From: an uncultured Tenacibaculum sp.
Lineage (GTDB): Bacteria > Bacteroidota > Bacteroidia > Flavobacteriales > Flavobacteriaceae
Direction of reading: 5' to 3'
DNA: 64,000 nt
Assembly (NCBI GenBank): GCA_947498055.1
Contig: CANMJA010000006.1
Location: forward strand, 1 to 64,000
The stretch's first letter is position 1; the number at the start of each line of letters is the position of its first letter. A program made the translations under genes and the position numbers. The notes beneath the pieces were generated by a model. The model made no database searches. It was given only the letters and a program-made list of their open reading frames with translations, and had not been told where the DNA came from. Positions 1 through 9,058 of this stretch are shown one piece after another.

Positions 1-120
1 GCGTAAGAAATGTCGAATTCTTCCTATATAGATTAACTCAAATTTTTGCGTAACCACAACAATTGGGCATGATCCATGATCCCTGATTACCAGCAATCAA
101 ACAAAATAAAACCCAACAAA

Positions 121-147
121 AAAGCTTCACTAAAATAGTGAAGCTTT
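121..147. terminator. perfect 12-bp hairpin, bidirectional terminator candidate
   Basis: AAAGCTTCACTA, a 3-base loop and the exact reverse complement TAGTGAAGCTTT. A-rich sequence lies to the left and a T run ends the right arm, as in intrinsic terminators. It ends 3 bases before the 62-bp repeat at 151; the second copy of that repeat also follows a hairpin directly (8964-8996). Confidence 0.6.
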
Positions 148-150
148 AAA

Positions 151-212
151 GTGAGCCCTGAAGGAGAAGTATCGAACTTTTTATTTCAAGATTTTGAGAT
201 TATAGTGAGTTT
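151..212. repeat. 62-bp direct repeat, copy 1 (attachment-site remnant candidate)
   Basis: This 62-bp segment matches 8997-9058 at 53 of 62 positions, including an uninterrupted 16-base block AGAAGTATCGAACTTT. On the minus strand its first 15 bases read TCCTTCAGGGCTCAC, which resembles the T-stem/acceptor 3' end of a tRNA gene, the usual target of tyrosine recombinases. The two copies bracket the metal-efflux cassette. That they are att sites is inference; no integrase is nearby. Confidence 0.55.
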
Positions 213-401
213 CATTAATTGTAAAAGTTCACGTTTTTGATTTCAGAATACTATAAAGTATTTAGATAAAAAAATAGAATCACTTCTTTCTCTCTATCTT
301 TTTGAGCTTAAAGAAAAGAGGAGGACAATTAAATTTAGCCACTCTTTATTCATTTGGTATATCTCAAAAACTTATTCTGTATTTTAATTTTTTAAAAATT
401 G

Positions 402-409
402 TATCTTTG
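402..409 (+). promoter_or_regulatory. candidate Bacteroidota -7 box of the metal-efflux operon
   Basis: TATCTTTG fits the TAnnTTTG consensus of Bacteroidota primary sigma factor promoters. It ends only 8 bases before the ATG at 418, so a transcript from it would have an extremely short leader, or translation would begin at a later Met of the first gene. A clear TTG -33 element at the right spacing is not evident, so this is a moderate call. Confidence 0.4.
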
Positions 410-417
410 CTTCATAG

Positions 418-831
418 ATGAAAAATATAATTCATAAAATAATGTCTTTAGCAATGGCTTTAGTAGTGTTATTCTCTACAATGTCATTTACTGTGAATAT
501 GCATTATTGTGGAGATACTTTAGTAGAAACTGCCATATTTCAAAAAGCCAAAGGTTGCGGAATGGAAATGGATAAACCATCTACTGAAGGGTGTTCTATT
601 ACCAAGAAAAATTGTTGTAATGATGAACAATTAGCATTTGAAGGTCAAGATGAACTACAACTGCAAGTTGATAAAATTACGTTTGAGCAACACCTATTTA
701 TAGCTTCATTTGTTTATACTTATATTAACCTTTTTGAAGGTTTAGACAATAATGTATCTACTTACGAAGAATACAAACCACCACTCGTCGTCAGGCAACT
801 CTACAAGATTGACGAGACATACTTAATTTGA
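418..831 (+). CDS. HYC_CC_PP family small envelope protein
   Basis: This 137-aa protein starts with a hydrophobic signal or anchor segment (residues 9-26). It carries the motifs that give the family its name: HYC at residues 29-31, a C-rich stretch with C47, C59 and C66-C67, and PP near the C-terminus. The family is common in Bacteroidota directly upstream of CusA-type copper pumps, and that is its position here, 110 bases before the RND gene. The cysteines and histidine suggest periplasmic metal binding, which is inference; no biochemical role is established to my knowledge. It is probably the first gene of the metal-efflux operon. Confidence 0.75.
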   Translation: MKNIIHKIMSLAMALVVLFSTMSFTVNMHYCGDTLVETAIFQKAKGCGMEMDKPSTEGCSITKKNCCNDEQLAFEGQDELQLQVDKITFEQHLFIASFVYTYINLFEGLDNNVSTYEEYKPPLVVRQLYKIDETYLI

Positions 832-940
832 TTTTTAAACAATAGACTTTTTTATCCTATGACAGCAATGTCGTAAGGATAATTTGCTGTATTCGGTGTT
901 TTCCAAACACCAATGTCTAATTGTTAAATTATCAAAGCCA

Positions 941-3900
941 ATGCTAAATAAAAGCATCAAATTTTTAATAGAAAATAAACTCGTAGCAGTTTTATTATTA
1001 GTTCTCTTTATAGGTTGGGGAACAGTCAACGCACCTTTCAATTGGGATACAGGATTCTTACCAAGCAATCCCGTGGCTGTAGATGCCATACCGGATATAG
1101 GGGAAAACCAACAAATCGTTTTTACCAAATGGGATGGTCGTTCGCCACAAGATATAGAAGACCAAATTACCTACCCGCTAACCACATCACTTTTGGGAAT
1201 TCCGGGAGTTAAAACCATACGTAGTTCTTCGATGTTTGGTTTTTCCAGTATCTATATAATTTTTGAAGAAGACATAGAATTTTATTGGAGTAGAAGTCGT
1301 ATTCTCGAAAAACTCAATTCCTTACCAAGTGGTTTATTACCCGAAGGTGTTAATCCTGCTTTGGGTCCCGATGCCACAGGATTAGGACAAATATTTTGGT
1401 ACACGCTTGAAGGTCGTGATGAAACCGGAAATGTAACTGGTGGTTGGGATTTGCAAGAGTTACGCAGTATTCAGGATTACTATGTAAAGTATTCGTTGTC
1501 CTCTGCAAGTGGTGTTTCAGAGGTTGCTTCTATTGGTGGTTATGTTCAAGAGTACCAAGTGGATGTTAATCCAGAATTAATGCGTCAATATAATATTGGA
1601 TTGCATCACGTTGTAAAAGCAGTTAAGGAAAGCAATAAGGACATAGGTGCACAAACTTTGGAAATTAACCAAGTCGAATATTTAGTTCGTGGTTTGGGGT
1701 ATGTAAAATCCATTTCAGACATCGAAAATGCAGTAGTCACTTCAGAAGATTATACTTCAATTAGGATAAAGGATATTGGAAAAGTCTCATTAGGTCCTGC
1801 AACCAGACGTGGCTTATTAGATAAAGAAGGTGCAGAGGTTGTTGGTGCTGTTGTTGTTGCTCGTTATGGCGCGAACCCAATGGAAGTCATTAATAACGTA
1901 AAGGAAAAAATTAATGAGTTAAGCGCAGGGTTACCTTCAAAAGTATTAGCGGATGGTAGAACATCACAAGTTACCATAGTGCCTTTTTATGACAGAACAG
2001 AACTGATACAAGAAACATTAGGCACACTTAACGAAGCATTGACTTTAGAAATACTTATAACCATTTTGGTCATAATCATTATGGTGTTTAATCTTCGTGC
2101 TTCAGTACTAATTTCTGGACTACTACCAGTAGCAGTTTTAATGGTGTTTATAGCGATGAAACTCTTTGGTGTCGATGCTAATATTGTCGCATTATCTGGT
2201 ATTGCTATTGCTATTGGAACGATGGTCGATGTTGGTGTCATACTTTCAGAAAACATCATTCGGCATTTAGATGAAGATGATGGAAAACAATCCATTAATA
2301 CGGTAGTTTACAACGCAACCGCTGAAGTATCTGGCGCAATCGTTACCGCAGTAATGACCACCATTATTAGTTTCATTCCCGTATTTACGATGATTGGAGC
2401 GGAGGGAAAATTATTCAGACCATTAGCATTCACAAAAACTTTTGCATTAACAGCATCTATAATTGTAGCTTTATTTTTAATCCCACCATTTGCTGCATTC
2501 TTATTCCGAAAGAAAAGCATTAAAAACACTTTTAAATATGTTTTAAATGGTGTTTTAATAGCATTAGGTATCGCTGCAATTATTTATGGGTATTGGTTAG
2601 GGTTGGTATTAATAGCTTTTGGAATTACAGCACTTTTCAATCTTCAAAATAAGATAACAGACAAACAAGCTAACCTTATTAATATTATTATTTCAGCATC
2701 AGCAATAGTATTCTTATTAGCCGAATATTGGAGACCATTAGGCGTTGATAAAAGCATTTTTTGGAATCTCATTTTCGTTAGTGTTATTTGCTTTGGGTTA
2801 TTGGGTGTTTTCTCTTTATTTATCAAATACTACACACGCATTTTAAGGTGGTGTTTAGATAATAAGTTGCTCTTTCTATCAGTACCAACAGCTATTGTAA
2901 TTGCAGGTTTTTTCATTATGAAAAATACAGGTAAAGAGTTTATGCCATCATTAAAAGAAGGTTCTTTTTTACTAATGCCAACCTCGATGCCACATTCTGG
3001 TGTAGAAGAAAATAAACGGGTTTTACAACAATTAGATATGGCAGTAGCCAGTATTCCAGAGATTGAAACCGTAGTTGGTAAAGCAGGTAGAACAGAATCA
3101 GCTTTAGACCCAGCACCGCTATCAATGTATGAAAATATCATTCAGTACAAACCAGAATATATGCTGAATGAAAAAGGACAACGCCAACGCTATAAAGTCA
3201 ATGATGATGGTTTATTTGAGTTAAAAGATGGGCGATTTATTGCAAATCCAAATAATTCTGAAAATGTCACTTTAAGCTCGGTAAAAAGGTTTCAATTAAT
3301 AGAAGATGACAATGGCGAGTTCTATCGCAATTGGCGACCAGAAATACAGTCACCCGACGATATTTGGAATGAAATTGTAAGAGTCACCAAACTACCTGGT
3401 GTCACTTCTGCACCAAAACTACAACCTATTGAAACCCGATTGGTAATGCTGCAAACAGGAATGCGTGCGCCAATGGGAATCAAAGTGAAAGGTCAAGATT
3501 TAAAGCAGATTGAAGCATTTGGCGTACAATTGGAAGACATTTTAAAACAAGCTGAAGGTGTTAAAAAAGAAGCTGTTTTTGCAGACCGTATAGTAGGGAA
3601 ACCCTATTTGTTAATTGATATTGATAGAGAAAAAATTGCACGTTATGGTATTTCAATACAAAATGTACAAGATGTACTTAAAATTGCAGTTGGCGGAATG
3701 GTATTAACCCAAACCGTTGAAGGTAGAGAGCGTTATGGTGTGCGCGTACGTTATCCAAGAGAGTTACGAGCAAATCCTACCGATTTACAACAAATTTACG
3801 TCCCTGTTGAAAAAGGGAGTCCTCTGCCTTTAAGTGAATTGGCAACCATTCGATACGAACAAGGTCCACAAGTCATTAAAAGTGAAGATACCTTTTTAGT

Positions 3901-4648
3901 TGGTTATGTGCTATTCGATAAAATGGATGGTTTTGCAGAAGTAAGCGTTGTTGAAAATGCACAAGTACTAATCCAAGAAAAGATAGATTCTGGTGAGCTA
4001 ATTGTACCAAAAGGAATCAACTATGCATTCACAGGAACGTATGAAAATCAGTTAAGAGCAGAAAAAACTTTGTCGGTTGTTGTGCCTTTAGCCTTGGCAA
4101 TCATTTTCTTAATTCTGTATTTCCAATTCCGTTCTATAGGGACATCACTAATGGTATTCACAGGTATTGCAGTAGCGTTTGCAGGTGGTTTTATAATGAT
4201 ATGGCTCTATGGCCAAGGTTGGTTTTTAAACTTCAATTTCTTTGGGGAAAATATACGAGACTTATTCCAGATGCATCCTATTAATTTAAGTGTAGCAGTT
4301 TGGGTTGGGTTTATTGCACTCTTCGGTATTGCAACCGATGATGGTGTAGTAATGGCAACTTATTTAACCCAAACATTTGATAGAAACACACCAGATAATA
4401 AAAAGGAAATTAGAGCATCAGTAGTTGAAGCAGGTGAAAAACGAATCAGACCCTGTTTAATGACTACAGCGACCACGATTTTAGCATTATTACCAATACT
4501 TACATCCACTGGACGAGGAAGCGATATTATGATTCCTATGGCAATACCAAGTTTCGGTGGAATGCTCATTGCCTTAATCACTTTGTTTGTTGTACCAGTA
4601 TTGTACAGCTGGAAAGCAGAAGTTCAACTTAAAAGAACATCAAAATGA
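941..4648 (+). CDS. cusA: CusA/CzcA-family heavy-metal RND efflux pump
   Basis: The inner-membrane proton-driven pump of a tripartite Cu/Ag or divalent metal efflux system, 1235 aa. The reading frame is open from a TTG at 884, but the ATG at 941 gives the normal N-terminus (MLNKSIKFLIENK), so I use that. A first helix precedes the periplasmic porter segment (DAIPDIGENQ). The central helices carry the acidic motif GTMVDVGVILSEN, and the C-terminal helical bundle carries FGIATDDGVVMATYL, both typical of the heavy-metal branch. It is longer than Gram-negative CzcA (about 1040 aa) because of extra hydrophobic segments after the first bundle, as is usual in flavobacterial versions. The stop overlaps the next start (ATGA). 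The metal cannot be fixed from sequence, but the HMA neighbours favour copper. Confidence 0.93.
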   Translation: MLNKSIKFLIENKLVAVLLLVLFIGWGTVNAPFNWDTGFLPSNPVAVDAIPDIGENQQIVFTKWDGRSPQDIEDQITYPLTTSLLGIPGVKTIRSSSMFGFSSIYIIFEEDIEFYWSRSRILEKLNSLPSGLLPEGVNPALGPDATGLGQIFWYTLEGRDETGNVTGGWDLQELRSIQDYYVKYSLSSASGVSEVASIGGYVQEYQVDVNPELMRQYNIGLHHVVKAVKESNKDIGAQTLEINQVEYLVRGLGYVKSISDIENAVVTSEDYTSIRIKDIGKVSLGPATRRGLLDKEGAEVVGAVVVARYGANPMEVINNVKEKINELSAGLPSKVLADGRTSQVTIVPFYDRTELIQETLGTLNEALTLEILITILVIIIMVFNLRASVLISGLLPVAVLMVFIAMKLFGVDANIVALSGIAIAIGTMVDVGVILSENIIRHLDEDDGKQSINTVVYNATAEVSGAIVTAVMTTIISFIPVFTMIGAEGKLFRPLAFTKTFALTASIIVALFLIPPFAAFLFRKKSIKNTFKYVLNGVLIALGIAAIIYGYWLGLVLIAFGITALFNLQNKITDKQANLINIIISASAIVFLLAEYWRPLGVDKSIFWNLIFVSVICFGLLGVFSLFIKYYTRILRWCLDNKLLFLSVPTAIVIAGFFIMKNTGKEFMPSLKEGSFLLMPTSMPHSGVEENKRVLQQLDMAVASIPEIETVVGKAGRTESALDPAPLSMYENIIQYKPEYMLNEKGQRQRYKVNDDGLFELKDGRFIANPNNSENVTLSSVKRFQLIEDDNGEFYRNWRPEIQSPDDIWNEIVRVTKLPGVTSAPKLQPIETRLVMLQTGMRAPMGIKVKGQDLKQIEAFGVQLEDILKQAEGVKKEAVFADRIVGKPYLLIDIDREKIARYGISIQNVQDVLKIAVGGMVLTQTVEGRERYGVRVRYPRELRANPTDLQQIYVPVEKGSPLPLSELATIRYEQGPQVIKSEDTFLVGYVLFDKMDGFAEVSVVENAQVLIQEKIDSGELIVPKGINYAFTGTYENQLRAEKTLSVVVPLALAIIFLILYFQFRSIGTSLMVFTGIAVAFAGGFIMIWLYGQGWFLNFNFFGENIRDLFQMHPINLSVAVWVGFIALFGIATDDGVVMATYLTQTFDRNTPDNKKEIRASVVEAGEKRIRPCLMTTATTILALLPILTSTGRGSDIMIPMAIPSFGGMLIALITLFVVPVLYSWKAEVQLKRTSK

Positions 4649-5862
4649 AAAATATAATTCTAATAATCAGCATTTTGTTTGTTTCCGCTTTCGCGAAAGC
4701 ACAAGAGCTTCAATCCTACATTCAAGAAGCAGAATCAAACAATCCAGAAATTCAAAAGTTCGAGTTACAATACAAAAGAGCTTCTGAAAAAGTAAACGAA
4801 GTGAATACCATTCCCAATACCGAATTTGGTGTAGGCTATTTTGTAAGTGAGCCAGAAACAAGAACAGGTGCGCAACGCTTTAAAGTGTCAGCAAAACAAA
4901 TGTTACCGTGGTTTGGGACTATTACTTCGAGAGAAAATTACGTGAGTTCATTAGCGGATGCTAAATACGAAGACATTGTTATCGCAAAGCGAAAACTAAT
5001 AGCTTCGGTATCACAATCCTATTATAATCTATACGCCAACAAAGCAAAGCAAGAAGTCTTAACTGAAAACATCAAACTATTAGAAACTTATGAGACGTTG
5101 GCATTAACTTCTGTTGAAGTTGGTAAAGCATCCGCAGTAGATGTGTTGCGATTGCAAATGCGTCAAAACGAAATGCAACAATTAAAAGATGTATTGCAAC
5201 AACAATTTTTAGCAGAACAAACTAACTTCAATAATTTATTGAATAGAGATAATGATGTTACTGTGAATGTGGTAGATAGTTTACTGATACCTTCAGAAGA
5301 CTTTGATATTACTTCTGAAAATTTAGCATTACATCCTGAATTACTAAAATATGATAAACTCTATCAATCCATAGAGCAATCAGAATTATTAAATCAAAAA
5401 GAAAGCAGTCCAATGATTGGTTTTGGGTTAGATTATATCAATGTTGCTGAAAGACCAAATATGGATTTTAGTAACAACGGAAAAGATATTGTAATGCCAA
5501 TGGTGTCAGTGTCCATACCAATTTTCAATAAGAAATATAAATCCCAAACCAAACAAAATGAGTTGCAACAGCAGGAAATTACTGCTCAAAAACAGGAACG
5601 TTTAAATTCATTGAAAACTCTTTTAGACAAAGCGATTAACGAACGCATTTCTGCAAGAATAAGTTATGCTACCCAAACCAAAAACTTAAAGCAAGCTAAA
5701 GATGCAGAAGATATTTTAATCAAAAGCTATGAAACAGGAACGATTGATTTTAATGATGTTTTGGATATTCAAGAGTTGCAACTAAAGTTTCAAATGAACC
5801 AAATAGAATCTGTGAAGACTTACTATGTGCAAAGTACAATTATCAACTATTTAATTCAGTAA
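4645..5862 (+). CDS. TolC-family outer-membrane efflux channel (CusC-like)
   Basis: This 405-aa protein has a signal peptide (FVSAFAKAQ), then two long alpha-helical repeats rich in Q, N, E and L (roughly residues 20-210 and 215-405), the duplicated barrel/tunnel architecture of TolC proteins. It would form the outer-membrane exit duct for the CusA-type pump encoded immediately upstream; the ATG overlaps the upstream stop codon, implying translational coupling. Length is normal for the CusC/CzcC branch. No lipobox is seen, so it is probably not lipid-anchored. Confidence 0.9.
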   Translation: MKNIILIISILFVSAFAKAQELQSYIQEAESNNPEIQKFELQYKRASEKVNEVNTIPNTEFGVGYFVSEPETRTGAQRFKVSAKQMLPWFGTITSRENYVSSLADAKYEDIVIAKRKLIASVSQSYYNLYANKAKQEVLTENIKLLETYETLALTSVEVGKASAVDVLRLQMRQNEMQQLKDVLQQQFLAEQTNFNNLLNRDNDVTVNVVDSLLIPSEDFDITSENLALHPELLKYDKLYQSIEQSELLNQKESSPMIGFGLDYINVAERPNMDFSNNGKDIVMPMVSVSIPIFNKKYKSQTKQNELQQQEITAQKQERLNSLKTLLDKAINERISARISYATQTKNLKQAKDAEDILIKSYETGTIDFNDVLDIQELQLKFQMNQIESVKTYYVQSTIINYLIQ

Positions 5863-5866
5863 ACAA

Positions 5867-6604
5867 ATGAAACATATATATATAATAAAAGGAATGACCT
5901 GTGGCAGTTGTAAAGCATCTGTAGAAAAAAGTTTAAGAGATATAGATGATGTTTCCGATGTCGAAGTTAATCTTGAAAATCAAGAAGCAACAATAACTAT
6001 GGATAAACATATTGATATTGTAGAACTTCAAAAATCCTTAGCATCAAAATATACCATAACTCAAAAAGAGGTAAAAAATGTTTTTACTTCTACGCAATCT
6101 TCAACTTTTGAAATTGAAGAAGAAAAAAGCAAATTACAACAACTCAAACCACTATTGCTAATCATCTTTTATATAGCAACAGCAAGTATATTATTACATT
6201 ATAAAAATTGGAGTTGGAGTGCGTTTATGCTCGACTTTATGGGCTTATTCTACATTGTTTTTAGTTTTTTCAAGATGTTAGATTTAAAAGGTTTTCCTGA
6301 ATCCTTCCGTATGTACGACCCTTTAGCTAAACGTGTTCCTTTTTATGGGAAAGTTTATCCATTTATTGAAACAGCTTTAGGACTAATGTTTTTAATGCGG
6401 TTTGAAATCAATATAGCCTTAAAAATTACACTAATAGTATTAGGGATAACAACTATTGGAGTAACAAAAACATTATTGGACAAAAAATCAATACAATGTG
6501 CGTGTTTAGGTACTGCTTTAAAATTACCTATGACAGAAGCCACTTTTATTGAAAATGCTATTATGATTGTAATGGCAATATTAATGTTATTAAACATCTT
6601 TTAA
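5867..6604 (+). CDS. HMA metal-binding domain joined to a MauE/DoxX-like membrane domain
   Basis: The first 65 or so residues form a heavy-metal-associated domain with the copper-binding motif MTCGSCKAS (C-x2-C) and the usual beta-alpha pattern (DVEVNLENQEATITM). After a charged linker come four hydrophobic segments (about residues 95-245) that resemble the MauE/DoxX-type membrane domain, including a C-A-C pair near the fifth sixth of the protein (QCACLG). A plausible role is to capture metal and pass it through or along the inner membrane, but this is inference. It lies 4 bases after the TolC gene and 1 base before the adaptor gene, firmly in the operon. Confidence 0.75.
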   Translation: MKHIYIIKGMTCGSCKASVEKSLRDIDDVSDVEVNLENQEATITMDKHIDIVELQKSLASKYTITQKEVKNVFTSTQSSTFEIEEEKSKLQQLKPLLLIIFYIATASILLHYKNWSWSAFMLDFMGLFYIVFSFFKMLDLKGFPESFRMYDPLAKRVPFYGKVYPFIETALGLMFLMRFEINIALKITLIVLGITTIGVTKTLLDKKSIQCACLGTALKLPMTEATFIENAIMIVMAILMLLNIF

Positions 6605-6605
6605 A

Positions 6606-8378
6606 ATGAAAAAGTATATAATATATATTGGAATATTAGCTGTAGGTCTACTTTTAGGGTGGATACTCTTTGGTGGCTCATCAAAAGACGAAACAGACCA
6701 TAATCACGATGCAGTTACAGAAACCAATCAAATGTGGACCTGTTCAATGCATCCACAGATTATGCAACCAGAAGCAGGAGATTGCCCCATTTGTGGTATG
6801 GATTTAATTCCTTCAGAAGCTGGCGCTGATGGTTTGGCAGTAGACGAATTTAAACTGACTGAAAATGCAATGGCTCTGGCAAATATCCAAACAACTGTTG
6901 TTGGTAAAGGCAATCTAGAAGGCAATACCATAAAACTATCTGGTAAAATTGCTGAAAATGAAGAAGCCAATGCAGTACAAGTCAGTTATTTCTCTGGAAG
7001 AATTGAACGTTTAAATGTGAGTTTTACTGGCGAAGAAGTCCGTAAAGGTAAATTATTGGCAACTATTTATTCGCCAGAATTGTATGCAGCACAACAAGAA
7101 CTCATTACAGCAGCATCTTTAAAAGAATCACAACCTGCGTTATACAAAGCAGTGCGTAATAAATTAAAACTTTGGAAGCTCTCTGAAAATCAAATCAATC
7201 AGATTGAAGAAACCCAAAAAGTGAAGGAAAACTTTCCTGTGTATGCAACAGTTTCAGGAACTGTCGCAGAAAAACTGGTAGAGCAAGGTGATTATATTAA
7301 ACAAGGTCAACCTTTATTAAAAATTGCCAATCTAAACACAGTTTGGGGAAATTTTGATGTGTATGAAAATCAGATTGATTTGTTTGAAAAAGGACAGGAA
7401 GTAATGATTACAACCAATGCCTATTCTAATAAAGAATTTAGAGGTAAAGTCGATTTTATAGACCCAGTTTTAAACACAAAAACAAGAACAGTAACCTTGC
7501 GTGTGGTTCTAAACAACAAGGATGATGTATTTAAACCAGGAATGTTTGTAACCGCAAATATTGATGGTGTTAAGAATGAAAATAAAGAAGCTTTATCTAT
7601 TCCAGCATCTGCTGTGTTATGGACAGGTGAGCGTTCTGTGGTGTATCTTAAAACAAATCCTGACCAACCTATTTTTGAAATGCGTGAAATTAAATTAGGC
7701 AATCAAATTGGTAATGAATATGAAGTTGTAGAAGGTTTATTTGTTGGAAATGAAATAGTGACTAACGGAGCCTTTACGGTTGATGCAGCAGCACAATTAC
7801 AAGGCAAGAAATCAATGATGAATAAAGATGGTGGTAAAGTAATGACTGGTCACGAAGGTCATTTAGGTATGGATAACAATTCATCCAACAAAGAAACAGA
7901 CCACACCAATATGAATGAACGTTTGGAAGTATCAGAGAAATTTCAACAACAGTTAAATAGTGTTTACAATGAGTATATCAATTTAAAAGATGCTTTAGTA
8001 AAAGAAGATTCAAAAAGTGCTTCAACAAGCGCATCTACTTTACTAAACAATTTAACCAAAGTAGATATGAAATTGTTATCAGATAATAAGGCGCATAAAC
8101 ATTGGATGTCATTAGAAAAGGAAATTAAATCTTCTACAACTTCTATTTCTAAAGCGTCCGATATAAAAGCACAAAGAGACCATTTCAAGCATTTGTCATC
8201 ACATCTAATCAATGCTGTTCAACTATTTGGTGTAAATGAAAAAGTCTATTTAGAATTTTGTCCAATGGCAGATAATAACAAGGGTGCGTTTTGGTTGAGC
8301 AAAGAAGAAAAAGTAATCAATCCATATTTTGGTGATGCAATGCTAACCTGTGGAGAAGTAAAACAAATAATAGAATAA
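6606..8378 (+). CDS. cusB: CusB-family periplasmic adaptor with metal-binding N-terminus and DUF3347-like C-terminus
   Basis: The membrane-fusion protein that links the RND pump to the outer-membrane channel, 590 aa. It has an N-terminal membrane anchor, a His/Asp-rich stretch, then the heavy-metal-binding motif WTCSMHPQI...CPICGMDL (residues about 43-67), the barrel-sandwich and beta-barrel domains, and a helical C-terminal domain of the DUF3347 type (from about residue 445) ending in a segment with C-P-M and L-T-C-G. The extra metal-binding ends are typical of flavobacterial copper adaptors and may hand Cu to the pump. It starts 1 base after the preceding stop. Confidence 0.9.
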   Translation: MKKYIIYIGILAVGLLLGWILFGGSSKDETDHNHDAVTETNQMWTCSMHPQIMQPEAGDCPICGMDLIPSEAGADGLAVDEFKLTENAMALANIQTTVVGKGNLEGNTIKLSGKIAENEEANAVQVSYFSGRIERLNVSFTGEEVRKGKLLATIYSPELYAAQQELITAASLKESQPALYKAVRNKLKLWKLSENQINQIEETQKVKENFPVYATVSGTVAEKLVEQGDYIKQGQPLLKIANLNTVWGNFDVYENQIDLFEKGQEVMITTNAYSNKEFRGKVDFIDPVLNTKTRTVTLRVVLNNKDDVFKPGMFVTANIDGVKNENKEALSIPASAVLWTGERSVVYLKTNPDQPIFEMREIKLGNQIGNEYEVVEGLFVGNEIVTNGAFTVDAAAQLQGKKSMMNKDGGKVMTGHEGHLGMDNNSSNKETDHTNMNERLEVSEKFQQQLNSVYNEYINLKDALVKEDSKSASTSASTLLNNLTKVDMKLLSDNKAHKHWMSLEKEIKSSTTSISKASDIKAQRDHFKHLSSHLINAVQLFGVNEKVYLEFCPMADNNKGAFWLSKEEKVINPYFGDAMLTCGEVKQIIE

Positions 8379-8398
8379 TAACAATTAAATTTTAAACA

Positions 8399-8827
8399 AT
8401 GAAGAGAGTAATTTTAAGTATCGCTGTAATAGCAGCGTTAGGTTTAACAAGTTGTAAAAACGAAACCAAAAAAGAAACAGAAACTACAACAACTACTGAA
8501 ATATCTAAAGATATGGCAATGAAAGAGTTGTCTTTTGGTGTAAGAGGAAATTGCGGTATGTGTAAAAGCACTATCGAAAAGGCAGCTAACGGTGTTGAAG
8601 GTGTTGCAAGTGCCAATTGGGATGTCGATAAAAAGAAAATAGATGTTTCTTTTGATGATTCGAAAACCGATGCAATGGCAATTCACAAAGCAATTGCAGC
8701 TTCAGGTTACGATACCGAAAAAGTGGCAGGTGATATAGATGCTTACGACGGTTTACCTGGGTGTTGTAAATACGACCATGAAATGGCTATGAATCAATAT
8801 AGTGAAGTGAAAAAAGAAATTCATTAA
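8399..8827 (+). CDS. HMA-domain lipoprotein, periplasmic metal chaperone candidate
   Basis: This 142-aa protein has a lipoprotein signal peptide ending in LTSC, a Thr/Glu/Lys-rich linker, and a heavy-metal-associated domain with GNCGMCKS (C-x2-C). A C-terminal tail contains GCC and DHE, an additional potential metal ligand set. It is the last gene of the metal operon, 20 bases after cusB. A periplasmic copper-carrier role is inferred from the domain and position. A hairpin terminator follows at 8964. Confidence 0.8.
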   Translation: MKRVILSIAVIAALGLTSCKNETKKETETTTTTEISKDMAMKELSFGVRGNCGMCKSTIEKAANGVEGVASANWDVDKKKIDVSFDDSKTDAMAIHKAIAASGYDTEKVAGDIDAYDGLPGCCKYDHEMAMNQYSEVKKEIH

Positions 8828-8963
8828 AAATATTATTTTCAGACTTTAAAGGATTCGAACCATAAAACCATGAAAAACAATATCTTAAGTCAAAAAAAAT
8901 AAAACAAAGCAAATAAGATAAGTATCGAATCACCTACTATAAACAACTGATATTCAGTGAAAT

Positions 8964-8996
8964 AAAAAGAGATAAATATTAAATTTATCTCTTTTT
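8964..8996. terminator. 13-bp hairpin between the metal operon and the defence operon
   Basis: AAAAAGAGATAAA, a 7-base loop, and its exact reverse complement TTTATCTCTTTTT. The A and T runs at the ends let it terminate transcription from both sides, which fits its place between two convergent operons (metal genes on +, defence genes on -). It abuts the 62-bp repeat at 8997. Confidence 0.65.
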
Positions 8997-9058
8997 GTGA
9001 GCCCAACGGAAGAAGTATCGAACTTTCTTCTTCAAGATTTTGATATTATAGTGAGTTT
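8997..9058. repeat. 62-bp direct repeat, copy 2 (attachment-site remnant candidate)
   Basis: The partner of 151-212, in the same orientation, with 9 mismatches. It begins immediately after a hairpin terminator and ends exactly at the stop codon of the PP2C gene. A weaker partial match, ATAAGTATCGAAT, lies at 8918-8930. The first copy is more tRNA-like than this one; here the block after GTGAGCCC has diverged. Confidence 0.55.

Larger units (their letters stand above)
1..417. other. left-edge intergenic region, no gene seen
   Basis: I find no convincing coding region before the first gene at 418. The stretch holds a strong hairpin (121-147), one copy of a 62-bp repeat (151-212), a small palindrome at 247-262 (AATACT, four-base spacer, AGTATT) that could be an operator for the metal genes, and a -7 promoter box just before the first start codon. 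The first 120 bases look like non-coding sequence; any gene to the left ends outside the window. Confidence 0.6.

Noticed and set aside
884..940. N-terminal extension of the RND pump from a TTG codon
   Set aside because: The ATG at 941 gives the normal family N-terminus; the upstream part adds residues not typical for the family.
835..1128. 97-aa frame opposite the start of the RND pump gene
   Set aside because: It is a shadow of the strongly coding plus-strand frame, with no recognisable protein features; the same applies to the other short antisense frames inside long genes.
8841..8930. tRNA gene suggested by GGATTCGAACC near 8853 and TATCGAAT near 8922
   Set aside because: No cloverleaf can be drawn around either; they look like degenerate att-type fragments rather than a functional tRNA.
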